Assembly: GCA_016219875.1 (NCBI GenBank)
Contig: JACRJZ010000041.1
Location: 186,001 to 250,000 of the forward strand
From: Verrucomicrobiota bacterium
GTDB lineage: Bacteria > Verrucomicrobiota > Verrucomicrobiia > Limisphaerales > JACRJZ01
Direction: 5' to 3'
DNA: 64,000 nt
Below, in pieces: positions 30,601 to 39,600 of this stretch; within the stretch, counting starts at the first letter, position 1, and each line of letters opens with the position of its first letter. The position numbers and the translations under genes are program-made. The notes under the pieces were generated by a model. The model was not told where the DNA came from. It did not search any database and worked only from the letters and a program-made list of their open reading frames with translations.

Positions 30601-30863
30601 CCGCCACGTTCTCCCCACTGGAACCAGGCCCAGGAAGGCAGTCCATTTGGCGTGGCCATGCCGTTGAGTTTCGCGCTGGTGGGATGGATTTCGGTGGGCG
30701 GCTGGGTGAACGCCCAAGGTGGAACGGCCCCCTGCGCCAGCGTCGGGATGAGTGCGAGGAGTGACAACAGAGAAGCCCGGACATGGATGAAGTTCCTCCG
30801 CGCCAGCTTTCCTTCTGCCGCTGGCAAAGGCACTGCCTTGATCTGCGTTCGATTCGATTTCAT
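27636..30863 (-). CDS. secreted RCC1-repeat protein, internally duplicated
   Basis: 1,075 residues from ATG 30863 (an upstream ATG at 30902 adds 13). A basic start and hydrophobic segment (RASLLSLLALIPTLAQGA) form the signal. The protein is two copies of one module: an FN3-like start (AFTQPPTEIHPTSAKLNGMA / AFTQAAREIRPTSAVLQGMA), then RCC1-type propeller blades (ADGTVVAWGDYLDGQTNVP, LTNVVAVASG..HSLAL), then a cadherin-like domain ending in SFSFRINDGD / SFSFVANDSE. An autotransporter-adhesin-like tail ends FYRVGAP. Function unknown; probably surface attached. Runs alone, 216 bp from accC. Confidence 0.87.
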   Translation of the reverse strand: MKSNRTQIKAVPLPAAEGKLARRNFIHVRASLLSLLALIPTLAQGAVPPWAFTQPPTEIHPTSAKLNGMATPNGLPSWAWFQWGERGGYDHTTLPVFVGDGTVVRYLNAVITNLAVRGSYQCRLVVSNASGVVFGAPRLCTTGGKVVAWGENEDGQCSLPPGLTNVVAMTGGWDSSFALRSDGSLTAWGGGYGGAKEFPPDLTNVAALATGGGHSLALKPDGTIVAWGYNGSGQTNVPSDLTNVVAVACGNEHSMALKADGTVVAWGDYLDGQTNVPVDLSNVVAVAGNVSQSLALKADGTVVAWGTDDPWNPTVVPPGLSEVVDVQARAWRSIALKADGTVTMWGRGLGSPPNWSNVLAVSYGGSHVLGLAADGTVAAWGYWDSSSFAMPSDLTNVVAVASGGDHSLAIVFNTPPHATPQDISGPPQLDTVITLSGSDANNDGLAFRITSLPTVGTLYQCADGVRGLAITAPDTWVSDPLRRVILVLATNEFASPSASFSFRINDGDTDSFPATVTMLVERPLAFTQAAREIRPTSAVLQGMATPKNGLPTAAWFEWGVRGAYSQTTAPVNVGTGSSVVLVRSAIAGLTARGVYQCRLVVSNAAGVVYGAAHVFTTGDKVAMWGANYYGQSTVPAGLSDAVTGAFGFDHTLAVRADGTVISWGDHESGQVPAPAELSNVVMVAAAQDYSLALNADGTITGWGKGTWGADHPPPGLSNVIAVACYDIHSLALRENGTVVAWGVPSMTNVPTGLTNVVAIASGYAHNVALKADGTVAVWTTWLDDSPVTAVPAGLSNVVAVVAGCDYTLALKSDGSLVAWGWASCGPCSIPAGLSNVVAVVSAAYHSMAMTLDGTLTVWGLNYSGVTNVPPNLTNVSSLVSGSGSSTMVIAPNLAPQAVEQTLTALVNRDHVVALNGADLNGDVLRFRISSLPSQGRLFQYADGVRGASIEAPDTLVSDPAGRIVFAPETNAWGSPPASFSFVANDSESDSAPAVVTIAVVLPPPPRWTGWSRPTGTGFELRLGGGTNALYSVWASSNLFDWQRLGTPEETAAGVFRFVDLSASNQPRRFYRVGAP

Positions 30864-31079
30864 GTCTTCAACCTGTGGCCAGAGGCAAGCTCGCCACTCC
30901 ACCGAAGCGGAAACCCGGATCGCTGTTTGCGGCGGAACGGAGTGATCGCCTTTGGCACATTTGATTCATCGGGTCGGAGGGGCCGCAACCTGAGCGTGAA
31001 GAAGCTGGTTGCCGCCGGCTCTTCAGCCAGCCGCGGAAAGACGTTGTCCAGGCCCGGCTTGATTCAACCTCCGTCCCAG

Positions 31080-32462
31080 CTACGCCTTCTCCTCGATCAA
31101 TTCGCGCCGCGCGCCGCCCAGGAGTTGGTCCACGAAGCTCGTGGAATAGACGCCGCGGCGGAAGTTGGGATCCTGGAGGATGGCCTGCTCAAACGGAATG
31201 GTGGTCTTGATGCCGGTGACCATGTACTCGTTGAGCGCCCGGTTCATCTTGTCCATGGCGTCCCGGCGGTCGCGGCCGTGGGTGATCAGTTTGGCGATGA
31301 GGGAATCGTAGGTAGGGGGAATCATGTAGCCCGCGTAGGCGTGGCTGTCGAGACGCACTCCCCGTCCACCCGGCGGGTAATACATCTCGATCCGGCCAGG
31401 GCAGGGCCGGAAGTCGTCGAACGGGTCTTCGGCGTTGATCCGGCACTCGATGGCGTGGCCGTTGAAGTGGACATCGCCCTGGGAAATCTTGAGCGGCTCA
31501 CCAAGGGCGACCAGAATCTGCTGCTTAACGAGGTCGATCCCCGTGACTTCCTCCGTAATCGGGTGCTCGACCTGGATGCGCTTGTTCACCTCCAAGAAGT
31601 AGAAGCTCCCGCTGTCATCTACGATGAACTCGACGGTGCCGGCGCTGGTGTAGTTGGCGACTTCGGCGATGCGGATGGCGGCTTTGCCCATCTTCTTTCG
31701 GAGGTCTTTGAACCTGTTCTCGATGAGCGGAGAGGGGGTTTCCTCGAGAATCTTCTGGTTGCGCCGCTGGATGGAACAGTCACGCTCGCCGAGGTGAATG
31801 ATGTTGCCGCGGTTGTCGCCGAGAATCTGGAATTCGACGTGGTGGGGATTCTCGATGTACTTCTCGATATAGACGCCGGAGTTGCCGAAGGCTTTTTCGG
31901 CCTCGGTGCGGGCCGTGTAGAAGCCCTTGACCAGCGACATGTCGTTGTGGGCGATCCGCATTCCGCGCCCGCCGCCGCCAGCGATGGCCTTGATCATGAC
32001 CGGATAGCCGATGCGCTTGGCGATTTCCTTGGCTTCCTGCTCGTTCTCGACCAAGCCATCGGAGCCTGGCGGAGCCGGCACACCGGCTTTCTTGGCCAGA
32101 GTCCGGCTGACCGCCTTGTCCGAAAGCGCATTCATAGCCCGGCTGCTGGGGCCGATGAACCGGATGTTGCAGTTCTCGCACACGTCGGCGAAGTGAGCGT
32201 TCTCCGAGAGAAAGCCGTATCCGGGGTGGATGGCATCGACATCGGTGATCTCCGCCGCGCTGATGATGCGATCGACGCGCAGGTAGCTCTCGGAGCTGGG
32301 GGCTTTGCCGATACAGATGGCTTCGTCCGCCATCTGGACATGCATGGAATTGGCATCCGCTTCGGAGTAGATCGCAACGGTGCGGATGTTGAGTTCCTTG
32401 CAGGTGCGGATGATACGGACGGCGATTTCGCCGCGGTTGGCTACGAGGATCTTCTCAAACAT
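31080..32462 (-). CDS. accC: acetyl-CoA carboxylase biotin carboxylase subunit
   Basis: 460 residues from ATG 32462, starting FEKILVANRGEIAVRIIRTC. ATP-grasp enzyme that carboxylates biotin on AccB, the first step of fatty-acid synthesis. The glycine-rich ATP loop AIAGGGGRGMRI, HHVEFQILGD, GERDCSIQRRNQK, FYFLEVNKRIQVEHPITEEV and IECRINAEDP are all present. An upstream in-frame start (32522) would overlap accB. Follows accB by 25 bp; last gene of the leuS-to-accC run. Confidence 0.97.
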   Translation of the reverse strand: MFEKILVANRGEIAVRIIRTCKELNIRTVAIYSEADANSMHVQMADEAICIGKAPSSESYLRVDRIISAAEITDVDAIHPGYGFLSENAHFADVCENCNIRFIGPSSRAMNALSDKAVSRTLAKKAGVPAPPGSDGLVENEQEAKEIAKRIGYPVMIKAIAGGGGRGMRIAHNDMSLVKGFYTARTEAEKAFGNSGVYIEKYIENPHHVEFQILGDNRGNIIHLGERDCSIQRRNQKILEETPSPLIENRFKDLRKKMGKAAIRIAEVANYTSAGTVEFIVDDSGSFYFLEVNKRIQVEHPITEEVTGIDLVKQQILVALGEPLKISQGDVHFNGHAIECRINAEDPFDDFRPCPGRIEMYYPPGGRGVRLDSHAYAGYMIPPTYDSLIAKLITHGRDRRDAMDKMNRALNEYMVTGIKTTIPFEQAILQDPNFRRGVYSTSFVDQLLGGARRELIEEKA

Positions 32463-32487
32463 GCTGGAAAGCGGGTCGCGGGGCGGG

Positions 32488-32955
32488 CTAAAGGGGGCGG
32501 ACTCTGAAAAGCGGTTGGCCAAACTCGACGGCCTTGGCGTTCTCGACGAGGATGGCGGTGACGACGCCTCGGACTTCGGACTTGATCTCGTTCATCACCT
32601 TCATGGCTTCAATGATGCAGACGACCGTCTCCGGCCCGACTTCCGTCCCGATGTCCACATAGGGAGCAGACTCTGGGGAGGGTGCCCGGTAGAAGGTGCC
32701 AATCATAGGAGACTTGATTTCGGTCTCGGAAGTTGTCGCCGCAGGGGCTGGAGCCGGACTTGGCAATCCGTGAGGCAAGGCCGCCGGGAAGGCAGCAGGC
32801 GGAGCGTAGATGAGGGGAGCGGCCTCCTCGACGGTCACTGGAGTGATTCCGCCGCGCTTGAGCCGGATCTTGAACTCCTGCTTCTCCAGTTCAAACTCGG
32901 AGATGGAGTTCTTCTTCATCAGATCGATGATGGCTTTGATGTCTTTTAAGTCCAT
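32488..32955 (-). CDS. accB: biotin carboxyl carrier protein of acetyl-CoA carboxylase
   Basis: 155 residues. N-terminal helix (KDIKAIIDLMKKNSISEFEL), an Ala/Pro-rich linker and a C-terminal biotinoyl domain. The biotinylated Lys lies in IIEAMKVMNEI; the usual AMKM reads AMKV here, a tolerated change. PMIGTFYRAPSPESAPYVDI is the conserved thumb region. Sits between aroQ and accC as in many bacteria. Confidence 0.95.
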   Translation of the reverse strand: MDLKDIKAIIDLMKKNSISEFELEKQEFKIRLKRGGITPVTVEEAAPLIYAPPAAFPAALPHGLPSPAPAPAATTSETEIKSPMIGTFYRAPSPESAPYVDIGTEVGPETVVCIIEAMKVMNEIKSEVRGVVTAILVENAKAVEFGQPLFRVRPL

Positions 32956-33166
32956 TGCTCCAGATTCATCAAGGGTTCGGTTTGCCGTTCATCAAGCAAA
33001 AGAGCAGTAACCGCGACCGGCACTGCTCTGTTGAGTTTCAAATTTCGGCGGCACACTAGAGAGGCAGGAATGGAGCGTCAAGAAGTAATTCTTCGGGTCA
33101 GGAACCCTCCCAAAACGGCAAGCGATGACGGATTCCGTGGAGGAAACTGAGCGGAACCACCGAGAA

Positions 33167-33601
33167 TCACTTCCGCGTATCGTTAACGGCTGCTTCCAGC
33201 GCCAAGAGATAGGAATTCGCCCCGAAACCACTGATTACACCCTTGCAGACGGGGGCGATCATGGACCGGTGACGGAACTCCTCGCGCCGATAGACGTTGG
33301 AAAGATGGATTTCGATGGTCGGGATGCCCACGGCGGAGATGGCGTCCCGGAGGGCAATGCTCGTGTGGGTGTAGGCGGCGGCGTTCAGGACGATCAGGTC
33401 GAAGCTGCCCCTGGCTTGCTGAATCCAACTGACCAATTCGCCTTCGCTGTTGCTCTGGCGGAAGTCCACTTCGGCTCCCAGCTTGGCGGCGTGCTTGCGG
33501 ACCTTGGCTTCGATTTGCGCCAGCGTCAGGCTGCCATAAATCTCCGGCTCACGTTGGCCGAGGAGGTTCAGGTTCGGTCCGTTTAAGAACAGGATCTTCA
33601 T
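33167..33601 (-). CDS. aroQ: type II 3-dehydroquinate dehydratase
   Basis: 144 residues. Converts 3-dehydroquinate to 3-dehydroshikimate in the shikimate pathway. Shows the family start ILFLNGPNLNLLGQREPEIYG, the flexible-loop Arg/Tyr region, NAAAYTHTSIALRDAI, and EIHLSNVYRREEFRH. Follows the O-antigen ligase-like gene by 12 bp and precedes accB by 211 bp; aroQ-accB-accC linkage is common in bacteria. Confidence 0.97.
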   Translation of the reverse strand: MKILFLNGPNLNLLGQREPEIYGSLTLAQIEAKVRKHAAKLGAEVDFRQSNSEGELVSWIQQARGSFDLIVLNAAAYTHTSIALRDAISAVGIPTIEIHLSNVYRREEFRHRSMIAPVCKGVISGFGANSYLLALEAAVNDTRK

Positions 33602-33613
33602 GCGGCGCGAAGC

Positions 33614-34975
33614 CTAGGCGGCGGCAGGCGGATTGTCGATGCGATTCCGGCAGTTACCCAAGAGCCAACCCAAAAAGAGAAACGCCGGCCAAGCCAGTGC
33701 CGGAATGTAGAAGCCGAACTCGACGAAGCTCTGCAAACCAAGCCCGACCAAACCGGCCCAGACGCCGAAGCGCATCCAATCGTCCGCAGCCCTCGGGGCA
33801 CGATACGTTGCGATCAGCGTTCCGGACATCATCGCTGCGAACAACAAACCGCCCAGCCAGCCCGAATCGCTGGCCTGCTCCAGGTAGTCGTTGTGAACCA
33901 GCCGGGCCATCTCAGCCTCGGGAGACTTGAGTTGACGGTAAAGGACCGAGAAGGTGCCCGGACCAGAACCGAAAACCGGGCGAGCCGAGGCGATTTGCGC
34001 CGCTGCGCGCCAGTAGTCTAAGCGTGCGCTCACGCTGGTCGCGCCTTTCTCAAAGTACCCGGCGTACTTCAGGAAGAACCCAGTCAGACTCAGACACAGG
34101 ACCAAACCGGACAGCGCCCACTTCAGTTTCCGGTTCATCGACAAATGCCAGCCCATCGCCAGCCCCACCGCGATGAAGATCAACCAACCGGTCTTCGATC
34201 CAGACCAATAGAGACAACCCACCCCACCAAGGCCAACTGCTCCTGCCAGAGTACCGCGGACCCAGCTTCGTCCGGGCATGACCAAGGCAAAGGCGCCCAA
34301 CATTGGCAGGAACAGCAGTATCGCGCCAGCGAGCGTGTTCGGGTAAAAGAGCGTCGCGTAAATCCGGTTGCTGGCGATCTTCTTGAGGAATTCGGGCGGC
34401 CGGCTCTCCCAGTCAGGCTGCGCGTAAATGAACTGGCGCGTCGCTTCCAAGCCGCCGAAGTGCTGCTCGAATCCGACTGCGACCACCCCGATGAAGCCGG
34501 CCAAAACCATCATCCACATCGGCGCGAGGTTCTGGGCGCGGCTCAGCAACAGAAAACCAAGGTAGAAGCAAACGATACCAGCCGCGAAGTGCTTCAGCGT
34601 CGCCAGGGTCAGCGGCCAATTCACAGTCATCATGGCACTGACGCATTGCCAGACAAACCAAGCCAGCGGCAGCCAGACGATCCACTTTCGCAGAGCGTGG
34701 TGGTTGCTGTTCCGGTCGTCCCTGTCCGGGCCTTGGTTTCTTGGCCAGCGCACCAGCCAGATTCCCAGAACCGCTAGTCCGCCCAGCAGCCAGTACCCCA
34801 TCGTCGCCGGCCACGACCAAATCAACCATTCCCAGAATCCTTCCGGCGGCTGGAGCTTGTGCTCCAAGACCACTGGATTGCCAAACTTGAGCAAGGCGAT
34901 GGCGATGAACAACCCCACCGCCCCGGCAAAGATGGCGGAAGAGCGGTCGGCGGCTCCTGGTTCTTCCGAGGGCAT
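33614..34975 (-). CDS. O-antigen ligase / Wzy-like polytopic membrane protein
   Basis: 453 residues with about ten hydrophobic segments, for example AIFAGAVGLFIAIALL, WLPLAWFVWQCVSAM and FAAGIVCFYLGFLLL. The large non-membrane loop carries RPVFGSGPGTFSVLY and HNDYLEQASDSGWLGGLLF, the Wzy_C (PF04932) signature of ligases and polymerases that transfer polysaccharide to lipid carriers. Substrate unknown. Its place between holB and aroQ gives no functional hint. Confidence 0.82.
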   Translation of the reverse strand: MPSEEPGAADRSSAIFAGAVGLFIAIALLKFGNPVVLEHKLQPPEGFWEWLIWSWPATMGYWLLGGLAVLGIWLVRWPRNQGPDRDDRNSNHHALRKWIVWLPLAWFVWQCVSAMMTVNWPLTLATLKHFAAGIVCFYLGFLLLSRAQNLAPMWMMVLAGFIGVVAVGFEQHFGGLEATRQFIYAQPDWESRPPEFLKKIASNRIYATLFYPNTLAGAILLFLPMLGAFALVMPGRSWVRGTLAGAVGLGGVGCLYWSGSKTGWLIFIAVGLAMGWHLSMNRKLKWALSGLVLCLSLTGFFLKYAGYFEKGATSVSARLDYWRAAAQIASARPVFGSGPGTFSVLYRQLKSPEAEMARLVHNDYLEQASDSGWLGGLLFAAMMSGTLIATYRAPRAADDWMRFGVWAGLVGLGLQSFVEFGFYIPALAWPAFLFLGWLLGNCRNRIDNPPAAA

Positions 34976-34979
34976 GGTT

Positions 34980-35050
34980 CGTTTTACGTTTTACGCTTCA
35001 CGACGTACGGGCGTGACTGAAGCGTAAAACGCAAACCGTAAAACGTGAAG
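34980..35050. repeat. palindrome built from heptanucleotide arrays
   Basis: GTTTTACGTTTTACGCTTCA reads as 7-base units (GTTTTAC, GTTTTAC, GCTTCAC). It faces its inverted counterpart TGAAGCGTAAAACGCAAACC... about 17 bases later, forming a hairpin between holB and the ligase-like gene. Confidence 0.85.
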
Positions 35051-35083
35051 AGGCTTCCGGGCGTTTCCCGCCACCGCCGCGCC

Positions 35084-36118
35084 TCATAGCTTCAACTTCA
35101 AAAGCCCGACCTCCAGCGCCAGCGCCTCCTGGGTGTTCGAGCCAAGCAGCCATTGTGTGCGCTCGATCACGCGCAGGTTCTCCATCGCCTCCGGCGGCGA
35201 AACCCGCTTGGCGATGGACTTCGAGGAAACCTCGAGCGCGGGGAACGCAGTGCGATGGCCGTTGCCGGTCAGGGTCTGGAGCCACACGTCGCGAAGCCAC
35301 CACTGCAATCCGATCAACAGGTCCGCCCGCTGCCGGCGATATTCGGCTTCGATGGCGGCGGCCAACTCCTCCTCCCATTTCTCTTGGAGTTCAGGTTCCA
35401 CGTCGTCATAGCGCTCCAAAGGCGACAGCGCTTTGAGCCTCCGCTCGATCTGCTCCTTCATGGCCGCCAGCCGCTTCAGCAGGACTGAAAGCAGGCGGTA
35501 CCGGCTCAAAAGACTTCCCTGCTCGTTCACCGCCGTGTCGCTGAACTCCTTGAGCCAGCCCACGAGCGCCGCGTCGGTGAAATGGCTTTCCTCCCCCGCG
35601 AAGTTCAGGCGCAGGCACCGGGAAAGAATGGTTTCCAGGAGGTGCGCGGGGTCGGTCGAAAGCAGGACCAGGATCGAGCGCGCCGGCGGCTCTTCCAGCG
35701 TTTTGAGGAAGGCGTTGGCCGCATTCACGTTGAGCCGCTCCGCGCTGACGATCACGCCCACCTTGAAGGCCGCCTGGGTGGGCTTGAGGTTCATCGTGTG
35801 CATCACGTCGCGCATCTGGTCGATGGTGATGACCCGGGACTTGGACTCCGGCCGCACCCACACGACGTCAGGATGGAGGTTCTCGCCGATCTTGCGGCAG
35901 CTTTCGCAATGATCGCAGGAATCCGGGGGACCGGAAACCGCTGCGGCTCCCTGGCGCTGCTCGCAGTTCAGCGTCTTGGCCAACGTGCGCGCGATGGCCT
36001 CCAGCGTCTCCAGCCGGTTGCCGCAAAACAAGTAAGCATGCCCCAGCCGCCCCCGCTCCAAGCTCCGTTGAAGAAGCTCAATGCCGCCGGTGTGCTCAGG
36101 GTATTGGGCGAAGGACAT
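35084..36118 (-). CDS. holB: DNA polymerase III delta-prime subunit
   Basis: 344 residues. Clamp-loader subunit of the replicative polymerase. The AAA+ region begins LGHAYLFCGNRLETLEAIAR and lacks a working Walker A, as usual for delta-prime. The zinc module is CDHCESC; DQMRDVMHTMNLKPTQAAFKV, NAANAFLKTLEEPP and LLSTDPAHLLETILSRC match the family closely. The C-terminal helical domain follows. Downstream of the DUF6941 gene by 18 bp. Confidence 0.92.
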   Translation of the reverse strand: MSFAQYPEHTGGIELLQRSLERGRLGHAYLFCGNRLETLEAIARTLAKTLNCEQRQGAAAVSGPPDSCDHCESCRKIGENLHPDVVWVRPESKSRVITIDQMRDVMHTMNLKPTQAAFKVGVIVSAERLNVNAANAFLKTLEEPPARSILVLLSTDPAHLLETILSRCLRLNFAGEESHFTDAALVGWLKEFSDTAVNEQGSLLSRYRLLSVLLKRLAAMKEQIERRLKALSPLERYDDVEPELQEKWEEELAAAIEAEYRRQRADLLIGLQWWLRDVWLQTLTGNGHRTAFPALEVSSKSIAKRVSPPEAMENLRVIERTQWLLGSNTQEALALEVGLLKLKL

Positions 36119-36136
36119 GACCGGGACGCAAAGCGT

Positions 36137-36550
36137 TCATGCCGCCTCCGGGTGTTTCTGCTGGAGCAGCTTCACCAGCAGCGGCACGCTGCCTTCATGC
36201 CGGCCGTCGATGGCGATGCCGATGGAGTAGAGGCCGGGATTGGCGAACTTCAACTGCTGGATGTTGACGATGAAATTTCGCGACACAAACGTCGTGTCGT
36301 CCGGCACGGCGATCTGCACCGGGATGTCGATGCTCGGCATGACGAGCTTGCCGTCTTCGTCCACGAAGTTGAGCTTCAGCTTGTGCGCGCCCTCCTCGAT
36401 CTTCTCGAAGATGATCCGCAGCGCGATGGAGCATTGCGGATGCACGGCGGGCATCTGCACGGCGTTGATGGTGTCAAACGTGCCCAGGATGTTCAGCTTG
36501 CCGGCTGAATCCGTGGCGGCGTCACACAAAGCGGCGACCTGAATATCCAT
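36137..36550 (-). CDS. DUF6941-type conserved hypothetical protein
   Basis: 137 residues from ATG 36550; an upstream ATG at 36589 adds 13 unlikely residues. It starts MDIQVAALCDAATDSAGKLN and continues as a beta-sandwich-like protein (HPQCSIALRIIFEKIEEGAHK, DDTTFVSRNFIVNIQQLKF). I recall this pattern as DUF6941, widespread in Verrucomicrobiota and Planctomycetota, with no known function. No signal. Lies between leuS and holB in one directional run. Confidence 0.75.
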   Translation of the reverse strand: MDIQVAALCDAATDSAGKLNILGTFDTINAVQMPAVHPQCSIALRIIFEKIEEGAHKLKLNFVDEDGKLVMPSIDIPVQIAVPDDTTFVSRNFIVNIQQLKFANPGLYSIGIAIDGRHEGSVPLLVKLLQQKHPEAA

Positions 36551-36619
36551 AGTTCGGCGGCAGCTTAGGAATCCGCCGCCGGGAGTCACTTCTTTTCTAC
36601 GTGGTCGTTCCGGCGCGGA

Positions 36620-39600
36620 CTAAACGACCACCACGTTCACCAGCTTCTTGGGCACCACGATGATCTTCTTCACCGTCTTGCCGGCGAGAAACTGCTGCGC
36701 CTTCTCGGCCTTCAAAGCGGCGGTTTCGATCTCGGCCTGCGAGGCGTTCGCGGCCACGCGGATCACGTCGCGGAGCTTGCCGTTGACTTGGACGGGAATC
36801 TCGATCGTGTCCTCGACGAGGAAGGCCGGGTTGAATGGCGGCCAGGGCTGATACGCGAGGTCCAAGGTCCAAGGTCCAAGGTCCAAAGTCGCCGGAGCGT
36901 CCGCTGGTCCGACGTTTGGCTTGCGGCTTTGGGCTTTGGACTCCGCCGAGAAAACGCCTGACAACTTGCTCCACAGTTCTTCCGCAAGGTGCGGCGCGAA
37001 CGGCTGGAGCAGGATCATGAACTCGCGAAGCATGGCCACCGGCTTCGTCTCCCACGGCAAGGCTTCGTTGGCGAACACCATCATCGCCGAGATGGCGGTG
37101 TTGAAGCGCAACCCGTCGAGGTCTTCGGTGACCTTCTTGATGCAGGCGTGGAGCGTCTTCAACTGCGCGGGCGTGGCGGCCACGTCCTTGATCGCCGGGC
37201 TGAGCTTGATCTGGGCGAGGAACTCAGCGGCGCGCTCCGGCTGGGCGGCGCAGTTCTGCTCGAACTCGGTTTCGCTCGCCTCGTCCACGAACAGCCGCCA
37301 GACGCGGCCGAGGAATCGATAAACCCCCTCGACGCCTTTGGTGTTCCACGGCTTCACCATCTCCAGAGGCCCCATGAACATCTCGTAAAGGCGGAAGGCA
37401 TCGGCGCCGTAGTCCTTGAGGATGTCGTCGGGGTTGATGACGTTGCCGCGGGACTTGGACATCTTCTGGCCGTCCTCGCCAAGGATGAGTCCCTGGTTGA
37501 CGAGCTTGAAGAACGGCTCCGGCGTGGAGACGTGGCCGAGATCGTAAAGCACCTTGTGCCAGAAGCGAGCGTAGAGCAGGTGCAACACGGCGTGCTCGGT
37601 GCCGCCGACGTAGAGATCGATGCCGGGAGTGGGGGACATCCCTCGCGTTTGCGAATCCCGGAATTCCGGCGAATCAAACGCTGGGGCTGACAGTTCCGGC
37701 TTGTGAGGCGGCAACTCGTGATTATAGTTGATGGCAGTCCGGCGGAGCGTTTCGGACGTGAAAGAGCAGGTCCCTATGGCGACACCGCTCGCCGCCGGCA
37801 TTTTCCTTTTGTAGAGCGTCACCACCGCCAGCAGGTTGCGCCCGGCGTGAACCTCCTCCACCACCAAGAGGGTTCCGTTGATCTGTTTGGCAAAGCCGAT
37901 CACGTCCAATCCTTGATGCGTCTTGCCCAAATGCTCAATGCGATCCGGCGCCGTCACGACCTCGGGCAGCAGCAGATAATCTTCGGCGCTCACGGGAATC
38001 TGGCCGCGCTTGGTTTCGAGGTATTCGTCGCTGTGGCGCTTGCGGACGTGATTGATGGCATAGCTATCAATGGTGTGAAACATGCCGCACGTCTCAAGGC
38101 CCGTGGCGGACTTGATCTGCTCTGCTTGGGATGCGCCTACGTAAGCAAAAGCCAGCCGCCGTCGTTTGCGGGCACCGCGGGCGTAAGCGTACTCGAACAA
38201 CTCGCGCATTTCCTTGCACCAGACCTGGCCCTTTGGAAATGGCGCCGCGTAACCCCCCATCCAATATTTCTCAGTCGAACTGTTGACGAACCGCCTGCCA
38301 TTCTTCGCGTCGAGGTAGCGCAGATAGTACCAACAACTCCCCGCCCACTGCGGCATGGTGTTCGTCTCGCGGGTGGAACCGTCGGGGAGGTTCACCCAAT
38401 CCTTCGCGCGGGCGAGTGGAGGCTGGCCGTCGGCGGTGGGCTTGTAGTCATCGAGCGGCGGCGGAAGCACGGGCAGCGCACTTTCGGGCAGGGCTTGGTG
38501 ATGGCCGTCCTTCCAGACGATCGGGAACGGTTCGCCCCAGTAACGCTGCCGGCTGAAGAGCCAGTCGCGCAGCTTGTAGTTGATGGTTTTCTTGCCGAGG
38601 CCCTTCGACTCCAGCCAGGCGGTGATCTTCTGCTTGGCTTCGGGCGTGGACAGGCCGGTGATGGAAATCTCCGGGCCGGTCGAGTTCACCGAAGTGCCGT
38701 CATCGACAAAGCCGCGCCAATCAGTCTTCGGATCAGGCGGCTGAACGACTTGCACGATGGGCAGGTTGAACTTGGTCGCGAACTCGAAGTCGCGGGTGTC
38801 GTGCGCCGGCACCGCCATGATCGCGCCGGTGCCGTAGCTGATGAGCACGTAGTCAGCAATCCAGATCGGGATGCGCTCGCTATTGACCGGATTGATGGCG
38901 TAGGCGCCGGTGAAGACACCGGTCTTTTCCTTAGCCAGCTCTGTTCTCTCCAGATCGCTCTTGGTCGCCGCGAAGGCTTTGTAGTCTTCGACGGCTTTGC
39001 GCTGTTCCGGCGTGGCGATCTTGTCCACGAGCTTGTGTTCCGGCGACAGCACCATGTAAGTCGCGCCAAAGAGCGTGTCGGGTCGCGTGGTGAACACCCG
39101 GATGCGCTGGTCGCATTCCGCATTCCGCATTCCGCATTCCGCAATCTGAAAGTCCACCTCCGCCCCCTCGCTTCTTCCAATCCAATTCCTCTGCATCTCC
39201 TTCAACGAGTCGCTCCAATCGATGGTGTCGAGGTCGTTGAGCAGCTTCTCCGCGAAGGCCGTGATGCGGAGCATCCATTGGCGCATGGGCCGGCGGATGA
39301 CCGGGAAGTCGCCGACCTCGCTCTTGCCGTCGATGACTTCCTCGTTCGCCAGCACGGTGCCGAGTTCGGGGCACCAGTTCACCGGCGCTTCACTGACGTA
39401 GGCGAGGCGCAGGGAGTCGCGATAGGCGCGGCGGCGCTCTTCAAGGTCCGTAGGACAGGCGTCCCGCCTGTCTCCATCTCCTTTTCCCTCCGAGGAAGTT
39501 TGAGACAGGCGCGACGCCTGTCCTACATTTTCCAGTTCCGGCGGATACTTCAGCGTGCTGATCGGTTCGGCCCTGTTCGTTTCCGGGTTGAACCACGAGC

